Assembly: GCF_001648895.1 (NCBI RefSeq)
Contig: NZ_LXUF01000001.1
Coordinates: 372,001-436,000, forward strand
Source: Methylovorus sp. MM2
GTDB lineage: Bacteria; Pseudomonadota; Gammaproteobacteria; Burkholderiales; Methylophilaceae
Length of the DNA: 64,000 bases
Direction of reading: 5' to 3'
Part shown: positions 10,401 through 19,574 of the stretch, one piece after another
Position numbering within the stretch: the first letter of the stretch is position 1
Layout of the letters: each line of letters starts with the position of its first letter
Program-made: the position numbers and the translations under genes
Notes under the pieces: generated by a model
The model's database searches: none
Seen by the model: only the letters and a program-made list of their open reading frames with translations
What the model was told of the DNA's origin: nothing

Positions 10401-11631
10401 TCAGGCTGTTCTCGCCATAACCGATGAAGTCTTCCTTGCCCGGTTGCAGGTCATTATTCGCTGGCGGGTGAACCAGGAGCGTTAGCGGTTTGAGCACACT
10501 TTCATCAAAATGGCCTTGTGCATCATATACGCGCAGCAGGAACATGATTTGATCCGGTCCTGTCAGCGGTGTTTGCCACGTGGTGACGCCATTCCAGTTA
10601 ACTGGCAGGATCTCAATCGGCGTTTCTTGTACTTGCTGACCCGGTTTGAATAATCGAATCTCAGCTTTCTTGATCCAAGGCAGGTAGTTTGCCCATGCGC
10701 GGAAGGTGGCTTTTTCACCACGGACGATACCGTTGGGTGTTACCCAGGCATTCATTTGCGGCAATGTAGAAAGATTGTCGAATCTCACCTGAATATCCGC
10801 TTTTTCCAGCGCGACATCCGTACAGCGCTGGCGATCAGCTTCAAGCGGCGTGTTGTTCAGGTCGAGCGGCTCACCATCTACCGAGATGCGGAAAGGTGCA
10901 TTGGAATGCGCTGTCGATACGGTTTCACACGCTGAGCGGATAGGGGTGGGCAAAGGCGCGGCCAAAATGGGTTGGTCAAACCATACCCTGATTTCCACGC
11001 GGCGGTTCTTGGACATGCCGGCTGGCGAGTTATTGGCTGCGATAGGTTTGGTTTCCCCAAAGCCCTTGATGCCGACCTGCGTCTCGCTTAAGCCCATCTT
11101 TTCTTTTAGATATGCGCCAACCGACAATGCGCGTGCTTCTGATAATCCCTGATTAGTACCAAAGATTGCACGACCATTGGGGGATAAGCCTTGATTATCT
11201 GTATGGCCCGCGATATCGATACGGACACCAGGTTTGCCTGCAAGCTGTTTTACAAGATCGTCCAACTCGCTTTTTGAAATAGCGGTGAGATCAGCCTTAC
11301 CGGATTCAAACTGTGCAGCGCCTGCGCGCTCGACCAGTACTCTGGTTATCTCGGGTTGGATTTGCGGTGCCGTAGCTGCCGCTGCTTTCATGGCCTGCAA
11401 TATGCTACTGGTCACACCGGATGGTAGTGGGTATGCAATGCTTTGTATTTCACTGGGTGGCGGTAGTGCTGTGATCTCCACCCTGCCATTGTCTATACGC
11501 TTGCCTGTGTCGTGAATAAAGTCGGCGGCAGAGGTGTTTTGAATCGGATTTTCATTATTGAGTGCATCGGCATGGGCGTTGCCGATGATCAAACTGATCG
11601 CGAGTGCGATGGCACGTTTTGGCATGATCAT
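7480..11631 (-). CDS. Large OmpA-domain outer-membrane beta-barrel protein
   Basis: A 1383-aa protein with an N-terminal signal peptide (cleavage near NAHA-DA). An OmpA-like peptidoglycan-binding domain follows at about residues 105-215 (FESGKADL, IAGHTDNQG, GFGETKPIA, NRRVEIRVW). Next come several Ig-like beta domains (about 250-490). From about 500 to the end there is a long series of alternating amphipathic strands typical of an outer-membrane barrel. The ATG at 11631 overlaps the stop of the upstream 2050-aa DUF11 gene by 4 bp, so the two are made together. A second ATG lies two codons on. The likely role is to anchor, export or display the partner at the cell surface; that is inferred from the coupling and domains only. 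Confidence 0.8.
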   Translation of the reverse strand: MIMPKRAIALAISLIIGNAHADALNNENPIQNTSAADFIHDTGKRIDNGRVEITALPPPSEIQSIAYPLPSGVTSSILQAMKAAAATAPQIQPEITRVLVERAGAAQFESGKADLTAISKSELDDLVKQLAGKPGVRIDIAGHTDNQGLSPNGRAIFGTNQGLSEARALSVGAYLKEKMGLSETQVGIKGFGETKPIAANNSPAGMSKNRRVEIRVWFDQPILAAPLPTPIRSACETVSTAHSNAPFRISVDGEPLDLNNTPLEADRQRCTDVALEKADIQVRFDNLSTLPQMNAWVTPNGIVRGEKATFRAWANYLPWIKKAEIRLFKPGQQVQETPIEILPVNWNGVTTWQTPLTGPDQIMFLLRVYDAQGHFDESVLKPLTLLVHPPANNDLQPGKEDFIGYGENSLSLRNIAVKGGTVTVNGTHLQPGQRIEAFGLDIPIDSAGKFAMKQIVPSGPNTVEVKMIEPDGESTTFRRNLNIAADDWFYVAMGDLTAGNNHVSGPAQLVTGDKQHYDGNGYVDGRGAFYLKGKVKGEYLLTAAADTREQPLGDLFSNFSSKDPRYLLRNINPDLYYPVYGDDSTTVDDAPTQGKFYVKLARGDSHVMWGNFKTSWSGTELIQYSRGLYGANARYRSDSTTTYGEKSTQVDGFAADPGTLGSRDEFRGTGGSLYYLRHQALTMGSERVWVEVRDRDSGLVIERKLLSPAQDYEINYIQGRITLREPLNSTGSASGLISTSSLNGNALYLVSSYEYVPGLTSVENFSVGGRASQWVNDHWQLGITGYKQGEGLNEQKLQGLDTTIRYKPGTYIKLETAKSDGAGDGAQTSLDGGFAFSGLTATGEAAKAFRVEGSVDLAEVTDSAKGKITAYAQERERGFSAPGQITSTGEQVSQQGLKGSVQLTENTQLDAKADVRQSDTMDTQAGEVGIRQKLSPIWLLGVAVRQDNRNVNVANASSLLSQTGDRTDTQIRLDYTPLKEGGQPDEKEDWAAYGYTQGTLARDETRDPNNRAGLGMSWRITDRIKVVAEGSQGNLGPGLKLGTEYRLSDRHSAYSNYIVESERPDSVWRGRQGTLVSGSSYRVSDEMRVFGETRSTNGAGPQSLINAFGLDYAANDYWNFGGKGEMGTVSDPLAGDLDRKAVSISAGYKRDKTKYSGNAEFRDEDSNVAGERKTWLFRNTLGYQATPEWRMLGKLNWSISDNNQGAFYDGDYHEIVTGAAYRPISNDRWNTLFKYTNFYNLPSPGQLAPSGSVADYAQRSQVFSVDTIYDVKPWLSLGGKYAFRIGELKDNKVNGEWFTSRADLWVLRADWHFVKEWDALVEFRNLSATEAKDARAGALLGIYRHMGKGVKAGVGYNFTDYSDDLTNLSYRSRGFFVNVLGTI

Positions 11632-14600
11632 GGCTGTGCCTCCAATGCTGTTTCAATCACTAGCGGGTAGGCAGGCGGATCTTGCTTATTATCTTTAGCT
11701 TTTTGTTTCCACAGCGTGCGGATGGCATCAGCTACTGCATCCAAGCGTTTCTTGGCTAGAGCAGCATCACTATTTTTTGGGTCATAAGCGATACGCAATA
11801 CAGAGGGACGTTCAGCAAGGCGGTCGCAAAGGGCAGGTAATGATTGCTGCCACTCTGGTAACAGGGATGACTGATTATCTGCAAATGCACCCGCGTTCAG
11901 ATCAATACGGATCACGCGATGTACGGTAGCGCCAAAGTTTAGTTTGACCATCTTGCCGCGCGTTACCCTTACATCGCGCGGATTTTCAGTCGTCATGCGA
12001 TAACCGGATGGTAAGGTGCGCTCATCCAGCTTCATGACAAAATTTGCCCCATGATCACTATCCGGAATGTCAGCACAAGTGACATGGAAGCGACCTTCTG
12101 CATCTGTCGTGATCAATAAGCCACGTACAGTGACCACTCGCACATTGGCAATGCCAGGCTCGCCTTCGTCCTGATAACCATTGGCATTTTTGTCATCGAA
12201 TACTTTGCCGATGATGTCGGAACAATCAAAGGTAGGGTCTGGGTTAACGCGCACAGTCGCATTTGCAACGTTGGAAACCAGCGTGCCCAGAAGGTTATTC
12301 AGTGCCCATGCCTGATTGATGTACTGGCCTTCGCCGACGCCGGTACCAACCACTAACATCAGTTTATAGGTCTTCTTTTCACCGGCGGTGAAGTTCTGAT
12401 TGGCCCAAGTCAGATCGCGTCCGGCTATCGTGGGTTCTAGTGCATTGCCATTAAGCGTTGCGGAGCCACTACGGTATTTGAAGCCTGGCGGTAAGCGATC
12501 TTGTATGTTGATATTGCTTAATGCCGCAGCTAGCGTATTGGTCGCTGTGATGGTGTAAGGCACCAAGTCACCTTTGGTGACATTCACCAGCGGCGTGGTC
12601 TTGCTGATGATTAGCGCGCCACCAAGCACCGGATCGATCGGTATGTGATTGTTGATGATATTGCGGGAAGCAGCATCCAAATCGAAATTGAAATAGTAGC
12701 GAGTCGTTGTGGTACCGAAACCATTTGCAAAAGAACCATCGGCGGTGGTGGCAGTGCAGGTTGCCGGGTTGTGTGCTGTTACGCCAACCGCTGGTGCGCC
12801 ATTGTTCTGTTGTACGAGTGATGGGTCACTGGTGTTGGTGACCGTTAGTGTTGCAGTACATACAGGTATCATGGTGGATGGGATCGGCGCGTATCCTTCC
12901 GGATAAGTCGTGATCGTCAGCGTATAAACGCCAGCAGGTGAGCCGGGGTTTAGTAGAAATTGATAGATACCATCTGCGCCTGTCGTCTGTGAGGCAGTAC
13001 CGCCCACTACGTGTATCGCAGGGTTAAAACCAGCCGGGCCCGAGATGGTGACAGTAGCACCTGCAACGGCCAAACGTGTTACTGCATCATAGACCACACC
13101 AGCTGGGTCAAGCGGCAAGCTTTGCTCTAAGATGTTATCGCCAACATCGAGTGTAAGGCCGCTTAACGAGCCATCGGTATTGGTAGCACCTGCTGGGTTT
13201 GTCGTTGTGTTTGGGACGCCATTGGTATAACTGGCACCATCTTCATTTGGGCGTGCCTGACCGTATATCAGCCCCGTTGTTGGGTGACGGAATTGAATCT
13301 TGTAACCAGATCCCGCCGGGATGTTTGTGAATGCATAGGCACCGTTAATGCCGCTGATTTGACGAGTGATTTCTGTTGCAATCAATGTGCCGTTCTTTAG
13401 TAACTCTACAATCCATCCGTTTTGCGGTTGATCAACCGATGGGCTGCCGCTATCAAATATGCGGTCATGATTCAGATCAAGCCATACATGACCGCTGACA
13501 TTGGCAACTCCCGCAGAATTAACTATTTCACCAAAGTTGTAGCCGGTGCCATTGACCCCTGATGTAGCTAGATTCACCGTGAATCGGTCATTGATATGGG
13601 CACCGATCTGTCCAATATTACCGACTTGATCGCCACCATCGTTATAGCCGACTGGCTGTGTTTCAATCACGGTATAACCTGCGCCATTGGAAAGTGGCAG
13701 CCCACTGAATATCCAGCTGCCATTGGCAGCAGTTTGTACTGTACAACTAGGAATGACCGTACAAATATTATTGCCCGTGGCCGTGGTACCAGATAAGGTC
13801 AATGTTGTACCGGGGATGCCAGGCTCAGCAGGATCAAACAGGCCATCGTTATCGTTATCAACGAATACAGTGCCGGAAAGAGAAACACTTAATTCGCCAA
13901 AGTTGTATGCGGTAGCGGCGGTATTGGCCGGGAGAACGAGCCTCAATTGGTCATTGGTGACAACCGTACCTCCTGCGCTACCCAGCGTATCCTGCCCATC
14001 GGTGTAATCTGCTGGCTGGGTTTCAACCAGGGTATAGCCACTTGCATTTGAGGGCGGTAGATTATCGAAAAGATAACTGCCGTTAACCGTTGAAGTGGTG
14101 TTTCTACTGATGGCGTTACCGTAAACATCCGTACCGGTTAGCGTCACGGTCACATTGGGTATGCCATTCTCAGATGCATCTAACACACCATTATTGTTGA
14201 CATCGCCATAGACGTTACCTGCCACCGACGATTTTTGTACCGTTACCGATGTACACACCTGACTGCTATTGACTTGGCTTGGATCAGCTTCGCTGGTTTT
14301 AGCTGTCGCACAATTCTGCAATGTACCGCTTAGTGGAGCGGTGACTATTCTGACTGGAACAGTCAACGTAATAGTTGAAGCGTTAGCCAGTGCGCCAAAA
14401 CCGCAAGACAGTATCTGTCCTGCCATGTTGCAAGTGCCAGTAGCATTGGTCGTGTTATTTATCCATGAAGGCGCTGCGCCGGAGAATTCCATGCCTGCGG
14501 GTAACGTATCTGTCAACGAGGTCAGCGGGCTATCGCCGGGACCATTGTTGGTCACAACCAATGTCCAGTTGAACGGTTGATTGATCTGCACAGTGGAAAG

Positions 14601-17600
14601 CGATGGCGTTTTGCTTAGGGCAAGGTCGACGCGTACACGTACGGTTGTCGTTTCGCCTTCGCTGTTATTGCTTGCATTGTTGTCAGTTTCATTCGCTGAA
14701 ATCTGAGCAAGACTAGGATAGCTATCACCACCGGCATTCGGGGCGGTTAAAACTCTAATCGTAAGAAAGCGATTACGGGTCGCGTCAGCAGCAATGGTGT
14801 CTGATCCATTAGGGTAAGTACACGTCACTGTCAGTGCGCTTCCGCCAGTCACTGTGCTACCTACGTTGTTACAGATAGGGGCTGCTGTGGGGTTGCCGCC
14901 AATCGTGTCGCTGTCACCCAGAAAACGGATAGTTTTTCCAACAGGGGGCGTGATGGTATAGGTGAACTTTAACCCGCTAGCAAGTGACGGCCCATTGTTG
15001 ACCATGTTGATGGTATAGATCACATTGTTGTTTGCATTGTCACCGCCGCTGGTGGGGTCAAAGCCAAGCGGGTCTACGTTATCGATATTGTTGATTAAGA
15101 GATCGATATCTGCGGCATCAACCGTCAGCGTTTGGTTCTGTGCGTTATTGCCATTGTCTGTGCCAGCACTGTTTTCTTTGGTAGAGGTAGTGATCGTTGC
15201 CGTGTTAGGAATAGTCCAGGTGGCACCAGCGACTTGTCCTGTTTTCCAATTAGGGCGTATCACGATGGTCACGGTCTGCTCTCCATCGCTATTTAATGTA
15301 CCCACGCTACAGTTCAATGTTGGTGTTCCAGAGGGGTAGCTTGTGCCTGCTACCAAGCCGGTACAAGTTGTGCTGCCGGTTGGTGTTACTGAAAGTACGG
15401 TAAACCCTGGGTCGGCAGCATTTAGCGTAAATACATCAGTCACCACCACGTTTGCCGCTTGCGAGGGACCATTATTTTTAAAAGTTAGAACGTAGGTCGC
15501 ATTAGTGCCCGCTTTGACGGTGCCGGAGGATAGGGTCTTTGAAACCATTTGGACATCTGCAATCGGTTCGATTGCAATATCAAAGGTCGCTTCATTATTG
15601 CTGCGGTCAATATCGCCTTGTGTGGTCGAGTAGGCTGAGGCGCGATTAGTATAGTTACCATCAAGCAATGGGCGGCTGGCTTGAATGGTAAACGTAACGG
15701 ATTCTCCAGGTGCCAACTCATTGGTAACGCCAGCTTGTTGGGTACAAGTGACGGTTTCACCTGTTGCACAAGAGAATTTGGCTGATGATGAGATTGCCGT
15801 GATACCACTGGCCGCATATTCAGGAAGGTGCGCACTTAAATATCCAGGAATCAGGTCACTCACGACGATATTGCTTGCATTGACGTTATCAGGCGTTGCA
15901 ACGTTGGTTAATACCAATGAATAAGTGAGCGTAGATTCATTAAACTCCAACGTGGCAGGTACACCACCAACGGTCGTTGCACTTTTGGTGAGTGATAGAT
16001 TGATTGAGTTCGTTAACTGCGTAACGTCGACAGAAGCGGCGGCAGTCGGTATTGCAAACCAGCACTGCGCGCCTACAGTACAAGCTACGCCTGCATTGTT
16101 GGTTGCTGTTGCTGCGGCGCCAGTTGCTGTTGTGATAATGGACAGATTGTTGGTATCGGCACCATTCGCTAATATGCCGGTATAGGTACAACTCACTGAG
16201 GTATTGGCGCCCGCGGCAATTGGCGCAGCGCAGCTCCAATTGGTGCCACTGGCGCTTACAAAGGTCTCATTCGCCGTGGTAAATGTATCAGTGACGACGA
16301 TTGTATTCGCCGCTGCACTATTGGGCCCCGTATTGTTGACACGCAATGTGCTGGTGATATTGCTGCCTGCTGCTACTGGGTCAGGGCTACGATTTTTGAA
16401 AATACTTAATCCGGCACCCGCTGGTGAAATATTCAGATCCACAGTCGATGTGTTATTGCTCGCTACAGGGTCTGGTGGATTGCCCGCATTATGGGCAATC
16501 GTAGCTGTGATATTGTTATAAGACTGTATGTTGGTTACGGTAGGCGCAGTCGCTACAATGCTGATTGTGTCTGTGCGATTTGCATTGAAAGTGCCGCTAT
16601 TTACGCAGGTGACCAGTGTCGGGCTACCAGAAGGCGAGCATGACCAATTTGCGCCAGTGGGCGTTGCTGATACATAAGTAAAACCTGCTGGCAGCTGATA
16701 AGTGGCGGTAACGCCATTAGTCGCATTGCTTGGCCCTAGATTGGCAGGATTCAACGTAAATGTCACAGGTTGACCAGATATCCCCGGGGTCGGGTTAGGT
16801 GTGTTTTGCGTGATTCGTAAATCCGAACCGGCATTGATGGTAACTGATCCAGTCGGGCTATTATTGGCGGTATCCGGGTCGGTGACGGCCGAGGTGATGT
16901 TTGGATTAAGTGTGACGGTTCCAGACGATGCGCCAGAAACCTTTGTGATGAGGTTCAAGCCGCTAAACGTACTTCCATTTATTAACGTCGGGCCATTACA
17001 GGTCACTACATTCCCTGCCAATGAACATGAAAACCCACCACCACTTGCCGAGACATAAGTCAGCGTAGATGGCAGGGTGATACTCACTGACGTGTTGGTT
17101 GCCGTATTTGGTCCATTATTGCCGCCGCTGATAGCCCAAGTGACATTGCCCCCACCTGTTACAGGGTCTGGTGATCCAATGACAGTGGCATAAACATCCG
17201 CTCCATTATTGATGGTGGTGTTTTGGCTTTCGGTGTTATTTGCAGCATTGCTTTCTGCGCTGGCAGTGGAAGTCGTTGCTGAGAGATTGATGGTTGAACC
17301 AGTGCTGGCGGTTGTTTTTATTTGAAGGGTAATGGTTTTTGCCGAACCGCCACTTGCCGTTCCGGTCAGCGTGCCGAGGTTACACGTCACTGTTCCTGCT
17401 GCTTCACTGCAGGTAGAAATGCCATCGTCCACGGTAGCGCTTTGGTAGAGGGTCGTTGCTGGTAAGGGGATGTTAACGACGACTGCACTAGCCGGATCAT
17501 CGCCATTATTATCAATGACGATAGTATAAGTAACGATACCACCTCTTGCGGCAGGGTCAGGCAGGTCGGTGAACGATGGAATCAGAATATCGACTGCTGC

Positions 17601-17780
17601 GAATGCAGGCAGTGTGAAGCTCATGAGTAAGGCCAACAATACCCATTTGAATTTCTTTTGTGCTCGATAAGGTAGTTGCTGGGGTGTTTGTTTTAGACTG
17701 TGTTTGTTTGGTGCTTTGATGATGCGATCAAAGCTCGCCTTTAAGGCACTTAAAGTCTGAATGCTTCCCCGTTTTTGCAC
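11628..17780 (-). CDS. Giant DUF11/SdrD-B-like repeat surface protein
   Basis: A 2050-aa protein. A long cytoplasmic-like leader precedes the hydrophobic export segment (WVLLALLMSFTLPAFAA, about residues 46-62). About eight tandem DUF11-type beta modules of 120-150 residues follow to about residue 1180; each has a TNNGPS/DNGD-like start and a C...C pair. Then come several SdrD-B/CNA-B-like modules with calcium-type Asp/Asn motifs (GDVNNNGVLD, VFVDNDNDGLFD, VWLDLNHDRIFD). Another DUF11 module follows at about 1765-1885, then a last SdrD-B module (VFDDKNANGYQDEGEPG) and a C-terminal tail. The GTG start at 17778-17780 is chosen from AGGGGA just upstream. It looks like an adhesin or surface-layer-like stalk. 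There is no LPXTG motif, and the next gene encodes an OmpA barrel. Confidence 0.8.
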   Translation of the reverse strand: MQKRGSIQTLSALKASFDRIIKAPNKHSLKQTPQQLPYRAQKKFKWVLLALLMSFTLPAFAAVDILIPSFTDLPDPAARGGIVTYTIVIDNNGDDPASAVVVNIPLPATTLYQSATVDDGISTCSEAAGTVTCNLGTLTGTASGGSAKTITLQIKTTASTGSTINLSATTSTASAESNAANNTESQNTTINNGADVYATVIGSPDPVTGGGNVTWAISGGNNGPNTATNTSVSITLPSTLTYVSASGGGFSCSLAGNVVTCNGPTLINGSTFSGLNLITKVSGASSGTVTLNPNITSAVTDPDTANNSPTGSVTINAGSDLRITQNTPNPTPGISGQPVTFTLNPANLGPSNATNGVTATYQLPAGFTYVSATPTGANWSCSPSGSPTLVTCVNSGTFNANRTDTISIVATAPTVTNIQSYNNITATIAHNAGNPPDPVASNNTSTVDLNISPAGAGLSIFKNRSPDPVAAGSNITSTLRVNNTGPNSAAANTIVVTDTFTTANETFVSASGTNWSCAAPIAAGANTSVSCTYTGILANGADTNNLSIITTATGAAATATNNAGVACTVGAQCWFAIPTAAASVDVTQLTNSINLSLTKSATTVGGVPATLEFNESTLTYSLVLTNVATPDNVNASNIVVSDLIPGYLSAHLPEYAASGITAISSSAKFSCATGETVTCTQQAGVTNELAPGESVTFTIQASRPLLDGNYTNRASAYSTTQGDIDRSNNEATFDIAIEPIADVQMVSKTLSSGTVKAGTNATYVLTFKNNGPSQAANVVVTDVFTLNAADPGFTVLSVTPTGSTTCTGLVAGTSYPSGTPTLNCSVGTLNSDGEQTVTIVIRPNWKTGQVAGATWTIPNTATITTSTKENSAGTDNGNNAQNQTLTVDAADIDLLINNIDNVDPLGFDPTSGGDNANNNVIYTINMVNNGPSLASGLKFTYTITPPVGKTIRFLGDSDTIGGNPTAAPICNNVGSTVTGGSALTVTCTYPNGSDTIAADATRNRFLTIRVLTAPNAGGDSYPSLAQISANETDNNASNNSEGETTTVRVRVDLALSKTPSLSTVQINQPFNWTLVVTNNGPGDSPLTSLTDTLPAGMEFSGAAPSWINNTTNATGTCNMAGQILSCGFGALANASTITLTVPVRIVTAPLSGTLQNCATAKTSEADPSQVNSSQVCTSVTVQKSSVAGNVYGDVNNNGVLDASENGIPNVTVTLTGTDVYGNAISRNTTSTVNGSYLFDNLPPSNASGYTLVETQPADYTDGQDTLGSAGGTVVTNDQLRLVLPANTAATAYNFGELSVSLSGTVFVDNDNDGLFDPAEPGIPGTTLTLSGTTATGNNICTVIPSCTVQTAANGSWIFSGLPLSNGAGYTVIETQPVGYNDGGDQVGNIGQIGAHINDRFTVNLATSGVNGTGYNFGEIVNSAGVANVSGHVWLDLNHDRIFDSGSPSVDQPQNGWIVELLKNGTLIATEITRQISGINGAYAFTNIPAGSGYKIQFRHPTTGLIYGQARPNEDGASYTNGVPNTTTNPAGATNTDGSLSGLTLDVGDNILEQSLPLDPAGVVYDAVTRLAVAGATVTISGPAGFNPAIHVVGGTASQTTGADGIYQFLLNPGSPAGVYTLTITTYPEGYAPIPSTMIPVCTATLTVTNTSDPSLVQQNNGAPAVGVTAHNPATCTATTADGSFANGFGTTTTRYYFNFDLDAASRNIINNHIPIDPVLGGALIISKTTPLVNVTKGDLVPYTITATNTLAAALSNINIQDRLPPGFKYRSGSATLNGNALEPTIAGRDLTWANQNFTAGEKKTYKLMLVVGTGVGEGQYINQAWALNNLLGTLVSNVANATVRVNPDPTFDCSDIIGKVFDDKNANGYQDEGEPGIANVRVVTVRGLLITTDAEGRFHVTCADIPDSDHGANFVMKLDERTLPSGYRMTTENPRDVRVTRGKMVKLNFGATVHRVIRIDLNAGAFADNQSSLLPEWQQSLPALCDRLAERPSVLRIAYDPKNSDAALAKKRLDAVADAIRTLWKQKAKDNKQDPPAYPLVIETALEAQP

Positions 17781-17950
17781 ACTAATCCCCTGGTATTGCT
17801 AAATAAATGACCGCAGTGAGCACTTCTTGGCTGAGCGCTAGATGGAGTGTGGATTGTAGGGAGAGGCGGGGGGTGACTCATTCACGATTTATCACAAAAT
17901 ACTCACCAGAAGCTCACACTCTGAGTGGCGAGGTGTGATGACTTGCTGGT

Positions 17951-18652
17951 TTATGGGTTGGCGTGGTCTGGGGCAAACGTGTAGCCAACACCCCTGACTG
18001 CGATCATGGGGAAGTTTTCAATACCGATTTTTGCTACTTTTTTTCTTAGGCGACTAAATAACATATCGAGCCGATGCTCATGGTAATAGTCAGCTTCACG
18101 GCGGTGCCCCAATGCTTCGATTAATTTTTCACGTGAGATGGTAATACCGGGTTGCCGTACAAGCATATTGACCAAAGTGCGTTCGGATGCCGTCATCGCA
18201 ATGCGTTTGCCATGAGGTGAGATGAGGAACCAGCCTTCATTATCAAGCCGCCATTGAGTCGTGTTTTCAGGCCTAGGGGGTAATTTGATGCGTTTGGCCA
18301 GATTGAGTATATTGGCTGCAAGCTCTTTTAACTCAACCGGCTTGACTAAATAGATATCTGCGCCGCCGTGCAATCCGCGTAGTCTGTCTTCCAGCATATT
18401 GCGCGCTGTCAGCATGATGATGCCGATGTGCTTATCTACCCGCAAGTGTTCTGCGATGGAGAATCCATCTTCACCCGGCAAGCCGATATCTAGAATGATG
18501 ATATCTGCCGGTTTATGCAGAAGATCACGATATAGTTCGCGCGAACCGGAAAAGCCGCGCACATCGAAATTATGCTCACGTAGACCTAAAAACATTTCTT
18601 CGCGCAGGTCTTCATCATCTTCAACTAGGCAAACGCTTACTGGATAAGGCAC
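17951..18652 (-). CDS. OmpR/PhoB-family response regulator (orphan)
   Basis: A 233-aa two-component regulator. The receiver domain (residues 1-120) has the acidic pair D12/D13, the phosphoacceptor D55 (IIILDIGLPGEDG), T82 and K104 (LVKPVE). A winged-helix domain (about 130-228) has the expected SERTLVNMLVRQPG and LFSRLRKKV...IAVRGVGYTF elements. No sensor kinase is adjacent. The nearest downstream genes on the same strand are the two giant surface proteins, 170 bp away, so control of that pair is an attractive but unproven inference. Confidence 0.88.
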   Translation of the reverse strand: MPYPVSVCLVEDDEDLREEMFLGLREHNFDVRGFSGSRELYRDLLHKPADIIILDIGLPGEDGFSIAEHLRVDKHIGIIMLTARNMLEDRLRGLHGGADIYLVKPVELKELAANILNLAKRIKLPPRPENTTQWRLDNEGWFLISPHGKRIAMTASERTLVNMLVRQPGITISREKLIEALGHRREADYYHEHRLDMLFSRLRKKVAKIGIENFPMIAVRGVGYTFAPDHANP

Positions 18653-18670
18653 TTACTTAACTCCAAACTG

Positions 18671-19540
18671 TCATGAAAGATGGCTGGCGAGCCACACTTG
18701 CAACTTAAGCCAAGCGTTGGCTGCGATCTCTGGTTTATAACTTGGGCGGTAATCTGCAAAGAAAGCATGCCCCGCATCAGGGTAGAGCATGATCTCGGAG
18801 CCGTTGCCCGTTGCCTTCAGTAATTGCCGCATATGCTCGACGTTTGCTGTGGGAATGCTTTGGTCATTGGCGCCATACAGGCCGAGTACCGGCGTTTTTA
18901 AGCTGGTCGCGATATCAATCGGGTACTGTGGTTGCAGTTCGGTGACTTGACCTTCTAGCTTGCCATACCATGCGATGCCGGTACGTACATTGGGATTATG
19001 TGCGCAATATAACCATGTGATACGCCCGCCCCAACAAAACCCTGTGATGCCTAAACGGCTGGTATCGCCTTGCTGATGATCTGCCATCCATTTAACGGTT
19101 GCATCCAGATCTTGCATCACCTGTTTGTCTGGCACCTTGCTCACTACTTTGCTGATGATCTCTTTCATATCGGATATCTGTGAGACATCACCCTGGCGAA
19201 TGAAGAGCTCAGGTGCGATAGCGGTATAACCCAATTTTGCAAGGCGGCGACATACATCACGAATATGCTCATGTACGCCAAAAATCTCCTGCACGACTAA
19301 CACCACGGGAAACGAACCCGCTCTTGCCGGTTTAGCGAGATAAGCGGGAATCGAGATATCAGCGGTTGGAATACTGACTTCTTCGCTCGTGATGCCCGAT
19401 GAATCGGTGAAGATGGTTTCTGCGCTGATTGGCCTGACTGCCATTGCGAAACCAGTGGCGAGTAAGCCGGTAATAAACCCTCTACGTCCGGTATGCGTAT
19501 GTTCTGCAGTTTGATTCTTATTGGATTGCTTTATGGGCAT
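18671..19540 (-). CDS. Dienelactone hydrolase family protein, Tat-exported
   Basis: A 289-aa alpha/beta-hydrolase. The N-terminus carries a twin-arginine signal (GRRGFITGLLATGFAMA), so export of the folded protein is expected. The nucleophile elbow is GFCWGG (Cys nucleophile, as in dienelactone hydrolases), with an Asp in YGANDQSIP and a His in YPDAGHAFF completing the triad. The VVLVVQEIFGVHEHIRDVCRRLA block is typical of the family. The substrate is unknown; many relatives are annotated carboxymethylenebutenolidase without evidence. It precedes the regulator gene on the same strand by 18 bp. Confidence 0.88.
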   Translation of the reverse strand: MPIKQSNKNQTAEHTHTGRRGFITGLLATGFAMAVRPISAETIFTDSSGITSEEVSIPTADISIPAYLAKPARAGSFPVVLVVQEIFGVHEHIRDVCRRLAKLGYTAIAPELFIRQGDVSQISDMKEIISKVVSKVPDKQVMQDLDATVKWMADHQQGDTSRLGITGFCWGGRITWLYCAHNPNVRTGIAWYGKLEGQVTELQPQYPIDIATSLKTPVLGLYGANDQSIPTANVEHMRQLLKATGNGSEIMLYPDAGHAFFADYRPSYKPEIAANAWLKLQVWLASHLS

Positions 19541-19574
19541 GACAATCTCCTAAAATTGGCTAGTGCGGGGCTGC

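Noticed and set aside
11628-17780. Many plus-strand ORFs of 60-110 aa opposite the DUF11 gene
   Set aside because: Low-complexity Val/Ala/Ser-rich shadows of the Thr/Asn-rich repeats on the minus strand.
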